NCBI GenBank assembly: GCA_038321965.1
Contig: JBBQFL010000013.1
Coordinates: 1-64,000 of the forward strand
Reading direction: 5' to 3'
DNA: 64,000 bases
From: UKL13-2 sp038321965
GTDB lineage: Bacteria > Pseudomonadota > Gammaproteobacteria > Burkholderiales > Usitatibacteraceae
Made by a program: the position numbers and the translations under genes
Shown here: one piece after another, positions 26,492-35,694 of the stretch
Position numbering within the stretch: the first letter of the stretch is position 1
How the letters are laid out: each line of letters begins with the position of its first letter
The notes under the pieces: generated by a model
The model's database searches: none
Told to the model about the DNA's origin: nothing
Seen by the model: the letters and a program-made list of their open reading frames with translations, nothing else

Positions 26492-26966
26492 TGGACAAGG
26501 GGTCCGCACGAGCTGGCCGTGCAAAGCGCAATAAAATGTCAGCAAAAAGTTGCTTCGCCATCTGGCGAAGTTGATGACGCACCGGCTTCGCTGTGATGCC
26601 TACGCCAGTTACCATTTTAGGGCGGCTTTGCAGTGTCACGAGCAAATCTACAGGTAGGGCGCGCGCGGCGTGTAGTCGAAAAGACTCCCGAATTACGCGC
26701 TTTACGCGGTTCCGATCTATTGCGCGCTTCAGGATTCTTTTGGGCACGGCAATCGCTAGCCTCCCGCTGCCGGATTTATTTTCCCGAAGCCTGACGACCA
26801 GATTTGCCTTGCCCAGGCGGGCGCCCTCTTGGAGCAAGCCAACAACATCACGTTTTACTAGCCGATGTTGACGACGAAAGGCGCTGCTAACAGGAGCGCC
26901 GCCACCCTGGCCTAGCTCACTACCACGCGTCGGCAGATTCGGCCCGTCGCCGGCGACGTTTCGCAA
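26484..26966 (-). CDS. rnpA: Ribonuclease P protein component
   Basis: Up to 160 residues from TTG 26966, 12 bases after the rpmH stop. RnpA is the protein cofactor of RNase P, which matures tRNA 5' ends. FRRQHRLVKRD and KRILKRAIDRNRVKRVIRES (the RNR signature) are present. The first 26 residues before the FRRQHR motif are unlike other family members and there is no good ATG or GTG there, so the start is uncertain. Confidence 0.88.
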   Translation of the reverse strand: MRNVAGDGPNLPTRGSELGQGGGAPVSSAFRRQHRLVKRDVVGLLQEGARLGKANLVVRLRENKSGSGRLAIAVPKRILKRAIDRNRVKRVIRESFRLHAARALPVDLLVTLQSRPKMVTGVGITAKPVRHQLRQMAKQLFADILLRFARPARADPLSNA

Positions 26967-26978
26967 GGTGCGACTGCT

Positions 26979-27113
26979 TTATACGGCGATACGTGCACGG
27001 CCCTTGGCGCGGCGGGCATTAATTACCCCTCTACCGCCAACGGTTTTCATGCGAACTCTAAAGCCGTGGGTTTTTTTTCGGCGGGCAACAGAAGGTTGGT
27101 AAGTGCGTTTCAT
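26979..27113 (-). CDS. rpmH: 50S ribosomal protein L34
   Basis: 44 residues from ATG 27113, the normal length (MKRTYQPSVARRKKTHGFRV, ending GRARIAV). A longer frame with 23 extra N-terminal residues is open but not conserved. It is the first gene on the minus-strand side of the origin, divergent from dnaA. Confidence 0.96.
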   Translation of the reverse strand: MKRTYQPSVARRKKTHGFRVRMKTVGGRGVINARRAKGRARIAV

Positions 27114-27522
27114 GATTACTCTCGACTTAATGATCTCTAGAAGGAAAATAGTTGCTGCGACCCGCAGGGCCCCAGCAAGCACAACTCAGTATTGTCTTGT
27201 TTTTTCTGTTGCCCGTCAAGATGTTATGTCTCTTTGTCGCCTAACTCGCGCAAACGTTCATGCACGATTTGGTCTCCGCCTGATCTGCAGTTTAGACATC
27301 GATTTCGTTGGTCTGGCACCTCTTCGCCTTGTGGATAAGTTGTTCCGGAAAGGGTAAAATCTTCATTCAGTCTCTGGCGAAGTGTTGTCGGCTTTCGTGG
27401 TTAGCAATTTGCCGCGAACGGCCACCCCCCTCGCCCGCAATTGCTGCTTTTCACGTTTGATCCGGCACTACCTTTTCTCCTACTTCCCCTTCTACCTTCT
27501 ATTCAGATCGGCCACTCCGTTC
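27114..27522. promoter_or_regulatory. rpmH-dnaA divergent intergenic region
   Basis: This 409-base gap separates two divergently read genes. It contains a perfect DnaA box (TGTGGATAA, 27330-27338) about 190 bases before the dnaA ATG, which suggests DnaA autoregulation. No other gene is convincing here; open frames running into dnaA are just N-terminal extensions. Promoters for rpmH and dnaA must lie here but no single -35/-10 pair stands out. Confidence 0.6.
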
Positions 27523-28926
27523 ATGCATCCGTTTTGGCTTTCATGTGTCGAAGACTTCAAAAATGAATTGTCTCAGCACCAGTTCAATACATGGATCAAG
27601 CCTCTGAGTTTTCTGCAGGATGGCGACAACTTTACGCTTCTCGCACCCAATCGTTTTGTATTGCAGTGGGCAAAGGACCGGGTACTCTCGCGAATCGAAA
27701 AGGCTGGCGAAAAGTACTTTGCCCGCCCCTGCTCAATCGAACTCGCGCTTTCCAATGGAGAAGAATCGCCTGCGGCGGATTCAATGTCGAATGATGAGGC
27801 GCAGTCACCATCCACAAATACAAAAGTGAGTGCCGGGGCTTCGGCGTCGCTGGATCGTCAAGAAACTGCCGGCATTGGACCAGCAACCGCCTCAAACCGG
27901 CAAGCGGGACATCGCATCAACCCGGCATTCACCTTTGCCAGTTTTATCGGCGGCAAAGCAAACCAATTAGCTCGCGCGGCAGCTTTTCAGGTTGGACAAA
28001 ACCCGGGGCAGGCTTACAACCCTTTGTTTGTTTATGGTGCAACCGGACTCGGCAAAACCCATTTGGTGCAAGCTATTGGCAATCAACTGCTGGAGCAAAA
28101 TCCAAAAGCCAACATTCGCTATATCCATGCAGAACGTTTCGTCACCGACGTTGTGCAAGCGTATCAGCACAAGGCCTTTGACGCGTTCAAACGTTCCTAT
28201 CACACGCTTGATTTATTGTTGATCGATGATATTCAATTCTTTGGCGGAAAGTCGCGTACACAGGAAGAATTCTTCTATGCTTTCAATGCGCTGATCGAAG
28301 GCGGCAAGCAGGTCGTCATCACCAGCGATCGATTCCCGAAAGAAATAGCTAACATTGATGACCGGCTCATTTCGCGCTTCGGCTGGGGCCTCACTGTCTC
28401 CGTGGAGCCTCCGGAACTGGAGATGCGTGTTGCGATCCTGCTCAAAAAAGCCGAGGGCGAAGGCATCGCACTGAACGAAGAGGTGGCTTTCTTTATTGCC
28501 AAACACATACGCTCCAATGTTCGCGAGCTGGAGGGCGGCCTGAAGCGCGTCCTGGCATACACCCGTTTCAACAATGTCCCTATCACCGTGCCCGCTGCAA
28601 AAGAAGCACTAAAGGATCTATTGGCAGTATTAAACCGCCAGATATCGATCGACAACATTCAAAAGACCGTCGCGGACTATTACAAGATCAAAGTATCTGA
28701 AATGTATTCGAAGAAGCGCGTGCGTTCACTTGCCCGCCCTCGCCAAGTCGCAATGGCGTTGGCAAAGGAACTGACACCGATGTCGTTGCCAGAAATTGGC
28801 GAAGCTTTTGGCGGACGCGATCACACGACCGTTTTGCACGCCTGCCGCAAGGTCCGGGAACTTGTAGAAGCGGACCAAATGATTGCCAGAGACCATTCAT
28901 TGCTGATGCAGATTCTTCGCGGGTAG
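27523..28926 (+). CDS. dnaA: Chromosomal replication initiator DnaA
   Basis: 467 residues from ATG 27523 (MHPFWLSCVEDFKNELSQHQ); the frame is open 47 codons further up but those residues are not DnaA-like. DnaA binds DnaA boxes and melts the origin. Domain I is at the N-terminus; AAA+ Walker A GATGLGKTH lies near residue 172 and Walker B LLLIDDIQFF near 231; the DNA-binding signature GGRDHTTVLHACRKV lies near 430. First gene of the dnaA-dnaN-gyrB group on the plus strand. Confidence 0.97.
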   Translation: MHPFWLSCVEDFKNELSQHQFNTWIKPLSFLQDGDNFTLLAPNRFVLQWAKDRVLSRIEKAGEKYFARPCSIELALSNGEESPAADSMSNDEAQSPSTNTKVSAGASASLDRQETAGIGPATASNRQAGHRINPAFTFASFIGGKANQLARAAAFQVGQNPGQAYNPLFVYGATGLGKTHLVQAIGNQLLEQNPKANIRYIHAERFVTDVVQAYQHKAFDAFKRSYHTLDLLLIDDIQFFGGKSRTQEEFFYAFNALIEGGKQVVITSDRFPKEIANIDDRLISRFGWGLTVSVEPPELEMRVAILLKKAEGEGIALNEEVAFFIAKHIRSNVRELEGGLKRVLAYTRFNNVPITVPAAKEALKDLLAVLNRQISIDNIQKTVADYYKIKVSEMYSKKRVRSLARPRQVAMALAKELTPMSLPEIGEAFGGRDHTTVLHACRKVRELVEADQMIARDHSLLMQILRG

Positions 28927-29168
28927 CCACGAACCCAAAGCTCAGGATAACCAACTGTAAAGTTTAAAGATAACAACCGAATGAAATGTGGATAACTCAA
29001 CCAATATTTTTATTTCTATAAACCTGGCCTTTTTACCCACAGCAACCCACAGTGAGTATTTCATTTGTACCAGGATTTCAAAGCTCTTAAACAACTGAAT
29101 TAACAAGTAAAAAGCATGTTTGGCGCGAAATCCGGCTTCCTTATCTATTACTACTAGGTCTATTTATC
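28927..29168. other. Probable oriC between dnaA and dnaN
   Basis: This 242-base gap is clearly AT-rich, with an AT stretch at about 28999-29023 suited to unwinding. It has a perfect DnaA box (TGTGGATAA, 28987-28995), a one-mismatch box on the other strand (TTACCCACA, 29033-29041) and a further weak one just after. On the minus strand TAGTAGTAATAG (29145-29156) looks like a DnaA-trio tract. Gene polarity on either side reverses nearby. Few perfect boxes are seen, so the exact origin is an inference. Confidence 0.6.
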
Positions 29169-30278
29169 ATGTTTACAATAAAAGCTAAGAACAGCACTTT
29201 GCTTGGTCCACTTCAGTTTGTCACCGGCATCGTTGAACGTCGTCACACGCTACCGATTCTTTCAAACGTACTTGTCGAGGTTACGGACCATAATGTTGCC
29301 TTTCTGGCGACCGACCTTGAAGTGCAGATCAGAGCCACCGCAAAACTTGAAACCGCGCACAAACCGGGCAGCCTCACCGTTGCCGCAAAAAAACTCCAGG
29401 ACATTCTTCGCGCATTACCACCCGACGCAGATACCGCGCTGGAAACCAAAGAAAGCCGCTTGACCGTTAAAGCCGGCAAGAGTCGCTTCGCGCTGCAGAC
29501 ACTAGCCGCAACCGATTTTCCTAAAATTGCCGAAGCGAAAGACGCCGCAACAGAATTCAACCTCCCGCAAAAGGAATTCAAACGCGTTTTGGGCCTGGTT
29601 CAATTTGCCATGGCAGTGCAAGATATCCGTTATTACCTCAACGGCGTTCTGCTCTCGACAGACGGCAATACCCTGCGTCTGGTTGCGACAGATGGACACC
29701 GCCTCTCCATGGCGAGCTACAAACTGCCGGAACCGGTAGGTAAAATCGACGCGATACTTCCGCGTAAAACGGTACTCGAATTGATCAAATTGCTTGATGA
29801 AAGCGATGATCCTATTCACCTGAAGATGCATCAAAACCAGGTGAAGTTCACCTTCGCTGGTATCGAAATTGTAAGCAAAATAGTTGAAGGGAAATTCCCG
29901 GATTACACCAAGGTGATTCCGAGCGGATACACCAACCATCTCACACTCAATCGCCAAGAATTACTTAGCGCGCTGCAACGCGCATCAATTTTGTCGAACG
30001 ACAAGATTCGCGGCGTCAGATTGGTCTTCACCAAAGATTCGCTGTCGATCATATGCAGCAACAACGAAAACGAAGAAGCTGAAGAGAACCTGCCGATCAC
30101 CTATGAAAAAGAGGCGATGGATATTGCTTTCAACATCGCCTATCTGCTTGACGTGTTGAATCATCTGCACAACGAAAATGTACTACTCTCATTGGGAGAG
30201 GCCAATATGTCCAGCGCGCTATTTACCCAACCGGGCGGTGAGGATTTCAAATACGTTGTCATGCCGATGAGAATCTAG
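29169..30278 (+). CDS. dnaN: DNA polymerase III beta sliding clamp
   Basis: 369 residues, the family length. It forms the ring that tethers polymerase III to DNA. The three repeated clamp domains are present; recognisable segments include RRHTLPILSNVLVEV, FPKIAEAK-type and the end KYVVMPMRI, with the conserved VMP-M-R terminus. It follows dnaA and precedes gyrB, the usual order. Confidence 0.97.
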   Translation: MFTIKAKNSTLLGPLQFVTGIVERRHTLPILSNVLVEVTDHNVAFLATDLEVQIRATAKLETAHKPGSLTVAAKKLQDILRALPPDADTALETKESRLTVKAGKSRFALQTLAATDFPKIAEAKDAATEFNLPQKEFKRVLGLVQFAMAVQDIRYYLNGVLLSTDGNTLRLVATDGHRLSMASYKLPEPVGKIDAILPRKTVLELIKLLDESDDPIHLKMHQNQVKFTFAGIEIVSKIVEGKFPDYTKVIPSGYTNHLTLNRQELLSALQRASILSNDKIRGVRLVFTKDSLSIICSNNENEEAEENLPITYEKEAMDIAFNIAYLLDVLNHLHNENVLLSLGEANMSSALFTQPGGEDFKYVVMPMRI

Positions 30279-30366
30279 CCGCGACAAAGTTAAAACCGAC
30301 AGATGCACGCACATCACACCAAGCGCATCAATTCACCTAACAACGAAACAAGGCAACTGAAAATAA

Positions 30367-32778
30367 ATGGCTGATCTACCAAGAGACCCAAACGCATACG
30401 ATTCCGATTCCATCAAAATACTGAAAGGTCTGGAGGCTGTCCGCAAACGCCCCGGCATGTATATCGGCGACACCTCCGATGGTTCTGGCCTGCATCACAT
30501 GGTGTTTGAAGTCGTCGATAACGCAATCGACGAAGCGCTCGCCAAGCACTGCGACGACATTAAGATCACGATCCATACGGACAACTCCATTTCGGTGACT
30601 GATAACGGGCGTGGCATTCCAACAGGCATCAAAGAAGACGACGAATTCAAGCGTTCGGCTGCGGAAATAGTCATGACCGAGTTGCATGCAGGCGGAAAGT
30701 TTGACGCCAACTCATATAAAGTTTCGGGCGGTTTGCACGGCGTAGGTGTTTCGGTCGTGAACGCGCTGTCAGAGTGGCTAAAGTTGCGCATTTGGCGAGA
30801 CGGCAAAGTCCATCAGATGGAATTTCGCCACGGCGATCGTGTGGCACCTCTAGCCGTCACCGGCACCACAGAAAAACGTGGTACCGAAGTCCACTTCATG
30901 GCTTCAAAAGAAACGTTTGCGCACATTGAGTTTCACTATGAAATTCTGGCCAAGCGCTTGCGCGAACTTTCTTTTCTTAATAGCGGCGTCAAAATTGAGT
31001 TGATCGATCAGCGTAACGGCAAGAGCGAGAACTTCGCGTACGTAGGGGGCGTAAAAGGCTTCGTAGAATATATGAACCGTTCCAAAACGGTTTTGCATCC
31101 ACGCATTTTCTATGCGATTGGTGAAAAAGACGGCATGACCGTCGAAGTTTCGATGCAGTGGAACGACAGTTATAGCGAGTCCGTCCAGTGCTTCACCAAT
31201 AATATTCCGCAGCGCGATGGCGGTACACACCTGACCGGTTTGCGCACCGCGATGACCCGCGTAATCAACAAGTTCATCGAAGAGAACGACTTTGCCAAGA
31301 AAGCGAAAGTTGAAACCTCGGGCGACGACTTACGTGAAGGCCTGACTTGCGTGCTATCTGTCAAGGTTCCGGACCCCAAGTTTTCCTCCCAGACCAAAGA
31401 CAAACTGGTGTCGTCTGAAGTCCAACCTATCGTGCAGGAAGTCGTAGCCGGCAAACTTTCTGAATACTTGCTCGAAAATCCAGCCGACGCAAAAAGCATT
31501 TGCGGCAAGATTGTCGACGCAGCGCGCGCGCGCGAAGCCGCTCGCAAGGCGCGCGAACTTACGCGCCGCAAAGGTGTGCTCGACGGCGTGGGGCTGCCCG
31601 GTAAGCTGGCAGACTGCCAGGAGAAAGACCCCGCGCTTTGTGAAATCTATATCGTCGAGGGCGACTCCGCTGGCGGCTCAGCCAAGCAAGGCCGGGATCG
31701 CAAGTTCCAGGCAATTCTGCCGCTGCGCGGCAAAGTGCTCAACGTTGAAAAAGCCCGCATCGATAAGGTCATTTCATCCGAGCAGATCGCCACCTTAATC
31801 ACAGCACTGGGTGCCGGCATCGGCAAGGATGATTTCAATCACGACAAGTTGCGCTATCACCGCATCATCATCATGACCGATGCTGACGTAGACGGTGCGC
31901 ATATTCGCACGCTGCTGCTGACGTTCTTTTACCGGCAGATGACGCAGCTGGTCGAAAACGGCTACATCTATATCGCGCAACCACCGCTCTACAAAATCAA
32001 GATGGGCAAGGAAGAGCGGTATATCAAAGACGAGCACGAACTCAAATCAGCACAACTCAAAAAAGCGTTGGCCGATGCAGTGCTGAACCCTGGCGGCGGC
32101 GCGGCATTGATCGTCGGCGAAGCGCTCGGCAATATCGCGCACGATTACTTGATGACCGACGCCATTATTGATCGGCTATCGCGAATGTTTGATCCGGAAG
32201 TCTTGCGCGGGATGATGAATTGCCCACGCCTCGATCTGACTACCGCGGAATCAGCATCCAAGGCCGCCGTCCGGCTCAGCGATGCCGTCGGTGCAGCTAC
32301 CGTTACGATCAAGGTCGAGCAAGATGAGGTGCACGACGCTTACCGGCTGCGTTGCGTAAAGACGCTGCACGGCAATACGCGCGAAACGCTCATCGACAAC
32401 ACTTTCATCGAAACCGGTGATTATGAGCAGATCGTTAAGACCGCGCTCATGCTAAATGGCCTGATTCGTGAGGGCGCAGATATTAAGCGCGGCGAAAAAG
32501 TTCTGGCGGTCAAGAGTTTTGGCGAAGCACTGGACTGGCTCATTGGTCAAGCCAAGGATGGCATGTACGTACAACGCTACAAAGGGCTGGGCGAGATGAA
32601 CCCAGCGCAACTGTGGGAGACCACCATGGACCCGAAGGTGCGCATTCTCCATCGCGTGCAGATCGAAGACGCCATCAGCGCCGATGAGACCTTCATGACG
32701 CTAATGGGTGATGACGTTGAACCCAGGCGCGCGTTTATCGAGACGAATGCGCTGCTGGTGCGAAATCTGGACGTGTAA
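30367..32778 (+). CDS. gyrB: DNA gyrase subunit B
   Basis: 803 residues. The ATPase subunit of gyrase, which adds negative supercoils. The GHKL ATP fold shows VRKRPGMYIGDTSDGSGLHH, VVDNAIDEALA and VTDNGRGIP; the TOPRIM domain has YIVEGDSAGGSAKQGRDR and DADVDGAHIRTLLLTFFYR; the C-terminal QRYKGLGEMNPAQLWETTMD is typical. 88 bases after dnaN. Confidence 0.97.
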   Translation: MADLPRDPNAYDSDSIKILKGLEAVRKRPGMYIGDTSDGSGLHHMVFEVVDNAIDEALAKHCDDIKITIHTDNSISVTDNGRGIPTGIKEDDEFKRSAAEIVMTELHAGGKFDANSYKVSGGLHGVGVSVVNALSEWLKLRIWRDGKVHQMEFRHGDRVAPLAVTGTTEKRGTEVHFMASKETFAHIEFHYEILAKRLRELSFLNSGVKIELIDQRNGKSENFAYVGGVKGFVEYMNRSKTVLHPRIFYAIGEKDGMTVEVSMQWNDSYSESVQCFTNNIPQRDGGTHLTGLRTAMTRVINKFIEENDFAKKAKVETSGDDLREGLTCVLSVKVPDPKFSSQTKDKLVSSEVQPIVQEVVAGKLSEYLLENPADAKSICGKIVDAARAREAARKARELTRRKGVLDGVGLPGKLADCQEKDPALCEIYIVEGDSAGGSAKQGRDRKFQAILPLRGKVLNVEKARIDKVISSEQIATLITALGAGIGKDDFNHDKLRYHRIIIMTDADVDGAHIRTLLLTFFYRQMTQLVENGYIYIAQPPLYKIKMGKEERYIKDEHELKSAQLKKALADAVLNPGGGAALIVGEALGNIAHDYLMTDAIIDRLSRMFDPEVLRGMMNCPRLDLTTAESASKAAVRLSDAVGAATVTIKVEQDEVHDAYRLRCVKTLHGNTRETLIDNTFIETGDYEQIVKTALMLNGLIREGADIKRGEKVLAVKSFGEALDWLIGQAKDGMYVQRYKGLGEMNPAQLWETTMDPKVRILHRVQIEDAISADETFMTLMGDDVEPRRAFIETNALLVRNLDV

Positions 32779-32795
32779 ACATGTAGGGTGCGTGT

Positions 32796-32844
32796 CACCA
32801 AAGTTAAGCGCAACAATCACCACAGTTAGATGCTAACTTTGGTG
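32796..32844. repeat. Inverted repeat after gyrB
   Basis: CACCAAAGTTA (32796-32806) and TAACTTTGGTG (32834-32844) are perfect 11-base complements with a 27-base loop, 18 bases after the gyrB stop. It may act as a long-loop transcription end. The gap 32779-33264 holds this element and, on the minus strand, a start-less open stretch described separately; no further gene is evident. Confidence 0.55.
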
Positions 32845-32990
32845 AAAACTGTCAGCGCGCAAACCCGGGTAACTCGGGCTCGTGTGCCGACAACCAGCAA
32901 CACTATGGAAAGTCACGATACTTACAAGATCGGGGGCAGGGGCTTCCAGTTCGCAGCAAACGAGCGTGCCGCGGTCAGCCTAGCTCACGA

Positions 32991-33180
32991 CTAAATTGTT
33001 TCAACGTAGTCGATGGCTTGAGGGTCGCCCAGAAAACGGAAAAGTCCTCCGCTAAGCGAGAACAGTGGCGGGCGCCCGTTTTCGGCTTGAGCCACCTCGT
33101 TACCGGGCTCTTTTCTACAAAAAGTCGTGCTAGCCCGGTGTGACTGAATTTCCCCGATGGGCGAAGCCCAAAAATCAGGT
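32991..33180 (-). other. Open coding-like stretch without start
   Basis: From about 33180 down to TAG 32991 the minus strand is open for about 63 codons without an ATG or other clear start. It reads with sensible composition: it includes EPGNEVAQAENGRPPLFSLS and GGLFRFLGDPQAIDYVETI near the end. I do not recognise a family. It may be the remnant of a gene or of a repeated sequence. It partly underlies the region just before the hypothetical gene on the plus strand. Confidence 0.3.
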
Positions 33181-33264
33181 TTTCACCTACATAGTGCGGC
33201 GTTGGTCCTACTTAGAATTAGTACGCCAGAGAAGCTGGTAAGTGCAACTTTTGAAGGACCGACG

Positions 33265-33645
33265 TTGGACCTGAAAGAAATTCTCGAGCGTATTGATGCT
33301 GGCGCCGAAGCGGACGAAGTACGTTTGGCACTCGCTGTGAAAATTATGGAGTGCCTACAAGCCAGAGGGGATGACATGACCCCTTGGGAGCGCACTCATT
33401 ACAAAATCGCTATCGACCTATTGCCCTCGTCTTGGCTCCGCCTGACCTGGGCACACGTAGATTGCGTTTGCAATATGCGCGAACCTGATAAGGGCACCTA
33501 TGACCCTGCGTTCACGGAGTCAGCGCCCACCAAAATTGAGTTGCTGACCAAGATGACCGAGGCGTTGGCACTCATGCATGCAAAATATGAATATGACGCA
33601 CTGGCCCAATTCCCAGTCGGGCAACAGCCTGTGAAAAACGACTAA
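33265..33645 (+). CDS. Hypothetical protein
   Basis: 126 residues from TTG 33265, preceded by AAGGA at a normal distance. The frame is open back to ATG 33157, but that stretch overlies the other-strand remnant and has no ribosome binding site. The protein is mostly helical and acidic (LDLKEILERIDAGAEADEVR, MTPWERTHYKIAIDLLPSSW) with no signal peptide. I do not recognise the family. It lies between gyrB and an orphan receiver protein, with no evident operon. Confidence 0.5.
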   Translation: MDLKEILERIDAGAEADEVRLALAVKIMECLQARGDDMTPWERTHYKIAIDLLPSSWLRLTWAHVDCVCNMREPDKGTYDPAFTESAPTKIELLTKMTEALALMHAKYEYDALAQFPVGQQPVKND

Positions 33646-33829
33646 TTTGAAGGCCCCTGTGACAGAGCTAGAATGTTTCGTTTTAATCTGGTGATACGCA
33701 TATGTTGCGAAAAAGTATGACATTCGTACTGTGTAATAGAGTGTGAACATTTATGCCAACAGGGCAACATCGTCGGTAAGGCTTTCGGTAGTTAGGAGCG
33801 CTTGACGAAGGCCCGCTCACCAACCCGTT

Positions 33830-33891
33830 GTAAGCCAAACGCCGACGTAAAAAGCGCGTAGCTGCCGGACCCAATTCGTTGTTTGGCTTAC
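33830..33891. repeat. Inverted repeat in the gap before the receiver gene
   Basis: GTAAGCCAAAC (33830-33840) and GTTTGGCTTAC (33881-33891) are perfect 11-base complements, 40 bases apart. GCAAC-type bases flank it. A second hairpin, CTGTTGC-GCGA-GCAACAG (33984-34001), follows. The gap 33646-34065 holds no convincing gene; open frames in it are poor. Confidence 0.5.
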
Positions 33892-34065
33892 AGCGCAACA
33901 GCGCTGCACTGCCTAATGTGTGATTAAGGCTGCGACCACCCCCGTGAAGCAACGGTGATGGCCATCCAATTCGACGAATCGTGCTGTTGCGCGAGCAACA
34001 GTTATGGGGCGTCATGTGTATGCAAAACAACTTTTTGTGGCAAACCCTTGCCCGCAAGGCGCTTT

Positions 34066-34461
34066 ATGGCTGAAACCACAACGCAGCAGCCGCTACGGGT
34101 TTTCTTGATTGAAGACTCCCCAGACGTTTGCGACCTATTCCTCATCTTCTTTCACATTCCCGGTGAGGTCGAGATCATCGGTCATGCGGATACCGAAAAC
34201 GAATCGGTCGCGGCGATATTAGCTTCGCCCGTGGACGTCGTCGTGGTCGACCTCAATCTGCGCGAAGGCAATGGCCTAGCGGTCATCGAAAAAATCCGCA
34301 AGGCGAACCCCATGCCGCGGCCAAGCATCATCGTATTTACCAACCAGCCGTTTCCAGAAATACGGCGCCGTGCCATGCAGCTCGAGGCTGACTATTTTTT
34401 CGACAAGTCAGTCGATTTCGACGCAGTGCGCGACACGTTGAGAAAGTTACGGTCGAAATAA
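34066..34461 (+). CDS. Single-domain response regulator
   Basis: 131 residues from ATG 34066, with AAGG upstream; a longer frame adds 37 Cys-rich residues that look spurious. It is a CheY-like receiver domain only: acidic pair near VFLIEDSP, phospho-acceptor Asp62 in VVVVDLNLREGNG, Thr in VFTNQ and Lys in FFDKS. There is no output domain, and no histidine kinase lies adjacent. It probably acts through protein contact. A strong two-way hairpin follows it. Confidence 0.85.
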   Translation: MAETTTQQPLRVFLIEDSPDVCDLFLIFFHIPGEVEIIGHADTENESVAAILASPVDVVVVDLNLREGNGLAVIEKIRKANPMPRPSIIVFTNQPFPEIRRRAMQLEADYFFDKSVDFDAVRDTLRKLRSK

Positions 34462-34470
34462 AAGACTGCC

Positions 34471-34536
34471 AATGACTAGCAACGACGCGGCCTTCAAGCA
34501 ATTTATGCCCGAAAAGCCGCGTCGTTGCTAAAGATT
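34471..34536. terminator. Bidirectional terminator between the receiver gene and the membrane-protein gene
   Basis: AGCAACGACGCGGC (34478-34491) pairs with GCCGCGTCGTTGCT (34516-34529), a 14-base stem with a 24-base loop. Outside it, CCAAT and ATTGG pair further. It lies between two genes that read toward each other and can end both transcripts. Confidence 0.75.
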
Positions 34537-34572
34537 GGCAATCTGCAAGTTAAAGGCGTCATATCCCGCCAT

Positions 34573-35409
34573 TCAACTCGCGATTACCGATGAGCCAGCA
34601 TGACGCGGTAATTCAAACGTCCCTCGCAACAGGCCATATAAAGCCCAAAGTAGCAGGATTGGAATGATCATGGTTTGAAGCAGGAAAATCACCATGATCT
34701 TGACGATGTGGTCGATAGCCTGCTCGGCCGCCTTCTTCAGATTTTCAAAATGCATCTTCACATCCGCGCCTTTGGCCAACCACTCCTTCACTTTGTCCCA
34801 TGTCCCCTGCGTCTCGGATGAAGCGGGCAAGGGAGGTGTGAACGCGGACACTTGGACTGACGACAAATCAATCGCCAGTTGACTAGAGGTGAAATCAGCG
34901 GCAAGAAACTTCTGCGAAAGCAGTTCGGTGCCGATGGTTACCAGCGGGACGGCGAAGCGCAGCATCAACAGAATAACCAGCGCTCTGCACAACCAGCCGG
35001 GTAGCGATAGCCGACGAAAATAAAACCAGGTCCAGCCGAATGCTGCGGCGGTCAGCGCCGCCGATAACAGCCAATAGCTGCCAATGCTGATCAAGACCTT
35101 CTGAATGCCGAAGGCGACGCTGGCCGCCAGCATCAAATTGGAAAAATGTTTCAGCAGCTCACTGAGTGGGGCGAGTAATTGTCCCGGTGTCAAATTCACG
35201 CCGACACCAAACGGCTGAGCCGAGATCTGTGTCCCCTGCACCACAGAAATAACGCCATTTAGCACTCGGGCCGTCGCGAAACTGACCAGCGCCCGCTTAA
35301 GGCCTGCATCCACCTGCTCGGTCGCTGGGGCGTCGAGTGGTCCGAGCCATGAGCAGAGAACGATGGCGGCCATACAGATTGCAATTGCGATTTGACGCGC
35401 GTTTCTCAT
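34573..35409 (-). CDS. Conserved inner-membrane protein of unknown function
   Basis: 278 residues from ATG 35409, with GGGGAA about eight bases upstream. It has an N-terminal signal-anchor (RNARQIAIAICMAAIVLCSW), then several hydrophobic helices (LMLAASVAFGIQKVLISIGS, YWLLSAALTAAAFGWTWFY, ALVILLMLRFAVPLVTIG) and a C-terminal helix (MVIFLLQTMIIPILLLWALY) after a charged amphipathic helix. The VISVVQGTQISAQPFGVGVN and TPGQLLAPLSELL segments recall an uncharacterised proteobacterial membrane family. It is divergent from an L,D-transpeptidase gene. Confidence 0.75.
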   Translation of the reverse strand: MRNARQIAIAICMAAIVLCSWLGPLDAPATEQVDAGLKRALVSFATARVLNGVISVVQGTQISAQPFGVGVNLTPGQLLAPLSELLKHFSNLMLAASVAFGIQKVLISIGSYWLLSAALTAAAFGWTWFYFRRLSLPGWLCRALVILLMLRFAVPLVTIGTELLSQKFLAADFTSSQLAIDLSSVQVSAFTPPLPASSETQGTWDKVKEWLAKGADVKMHFENLKKAAEQAIDHIVKIMVIFLLQTMIIPILLLWALYGLLRGTFELPRHAGSSVIAS

Positions 35410-35694
35410 CTCGTTGTTCCCCGTATGATCACCCACCATAGCGCTCACTTCGGCTGACACAAGTCTACGCGCTAGTACAGTCTCGATGCAAAACTCAAGC
35501 CATGAGGGAACCAAGCAAGATCGCAAAAAGCTTAATTAAGGGATAAATCACTACCAGTATCGCGGCCAATGAAACGCCAGCGATGTCTCTGAGTGTTGTC
35601 CATTCTTACTCGGGAGGCCGCACAGTAGCCAGAGACTGCCAAATACCGTAGCGGTCGCGACGGCGTCCTACAACGCTTTCACTTAAGCGCTGGC

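Noticed and set aside
27382..27522. 47-codon N-terminal extension of dnaA
   Set aside because: Residues do not resemble DnaA; homology begins at ATG 27523.
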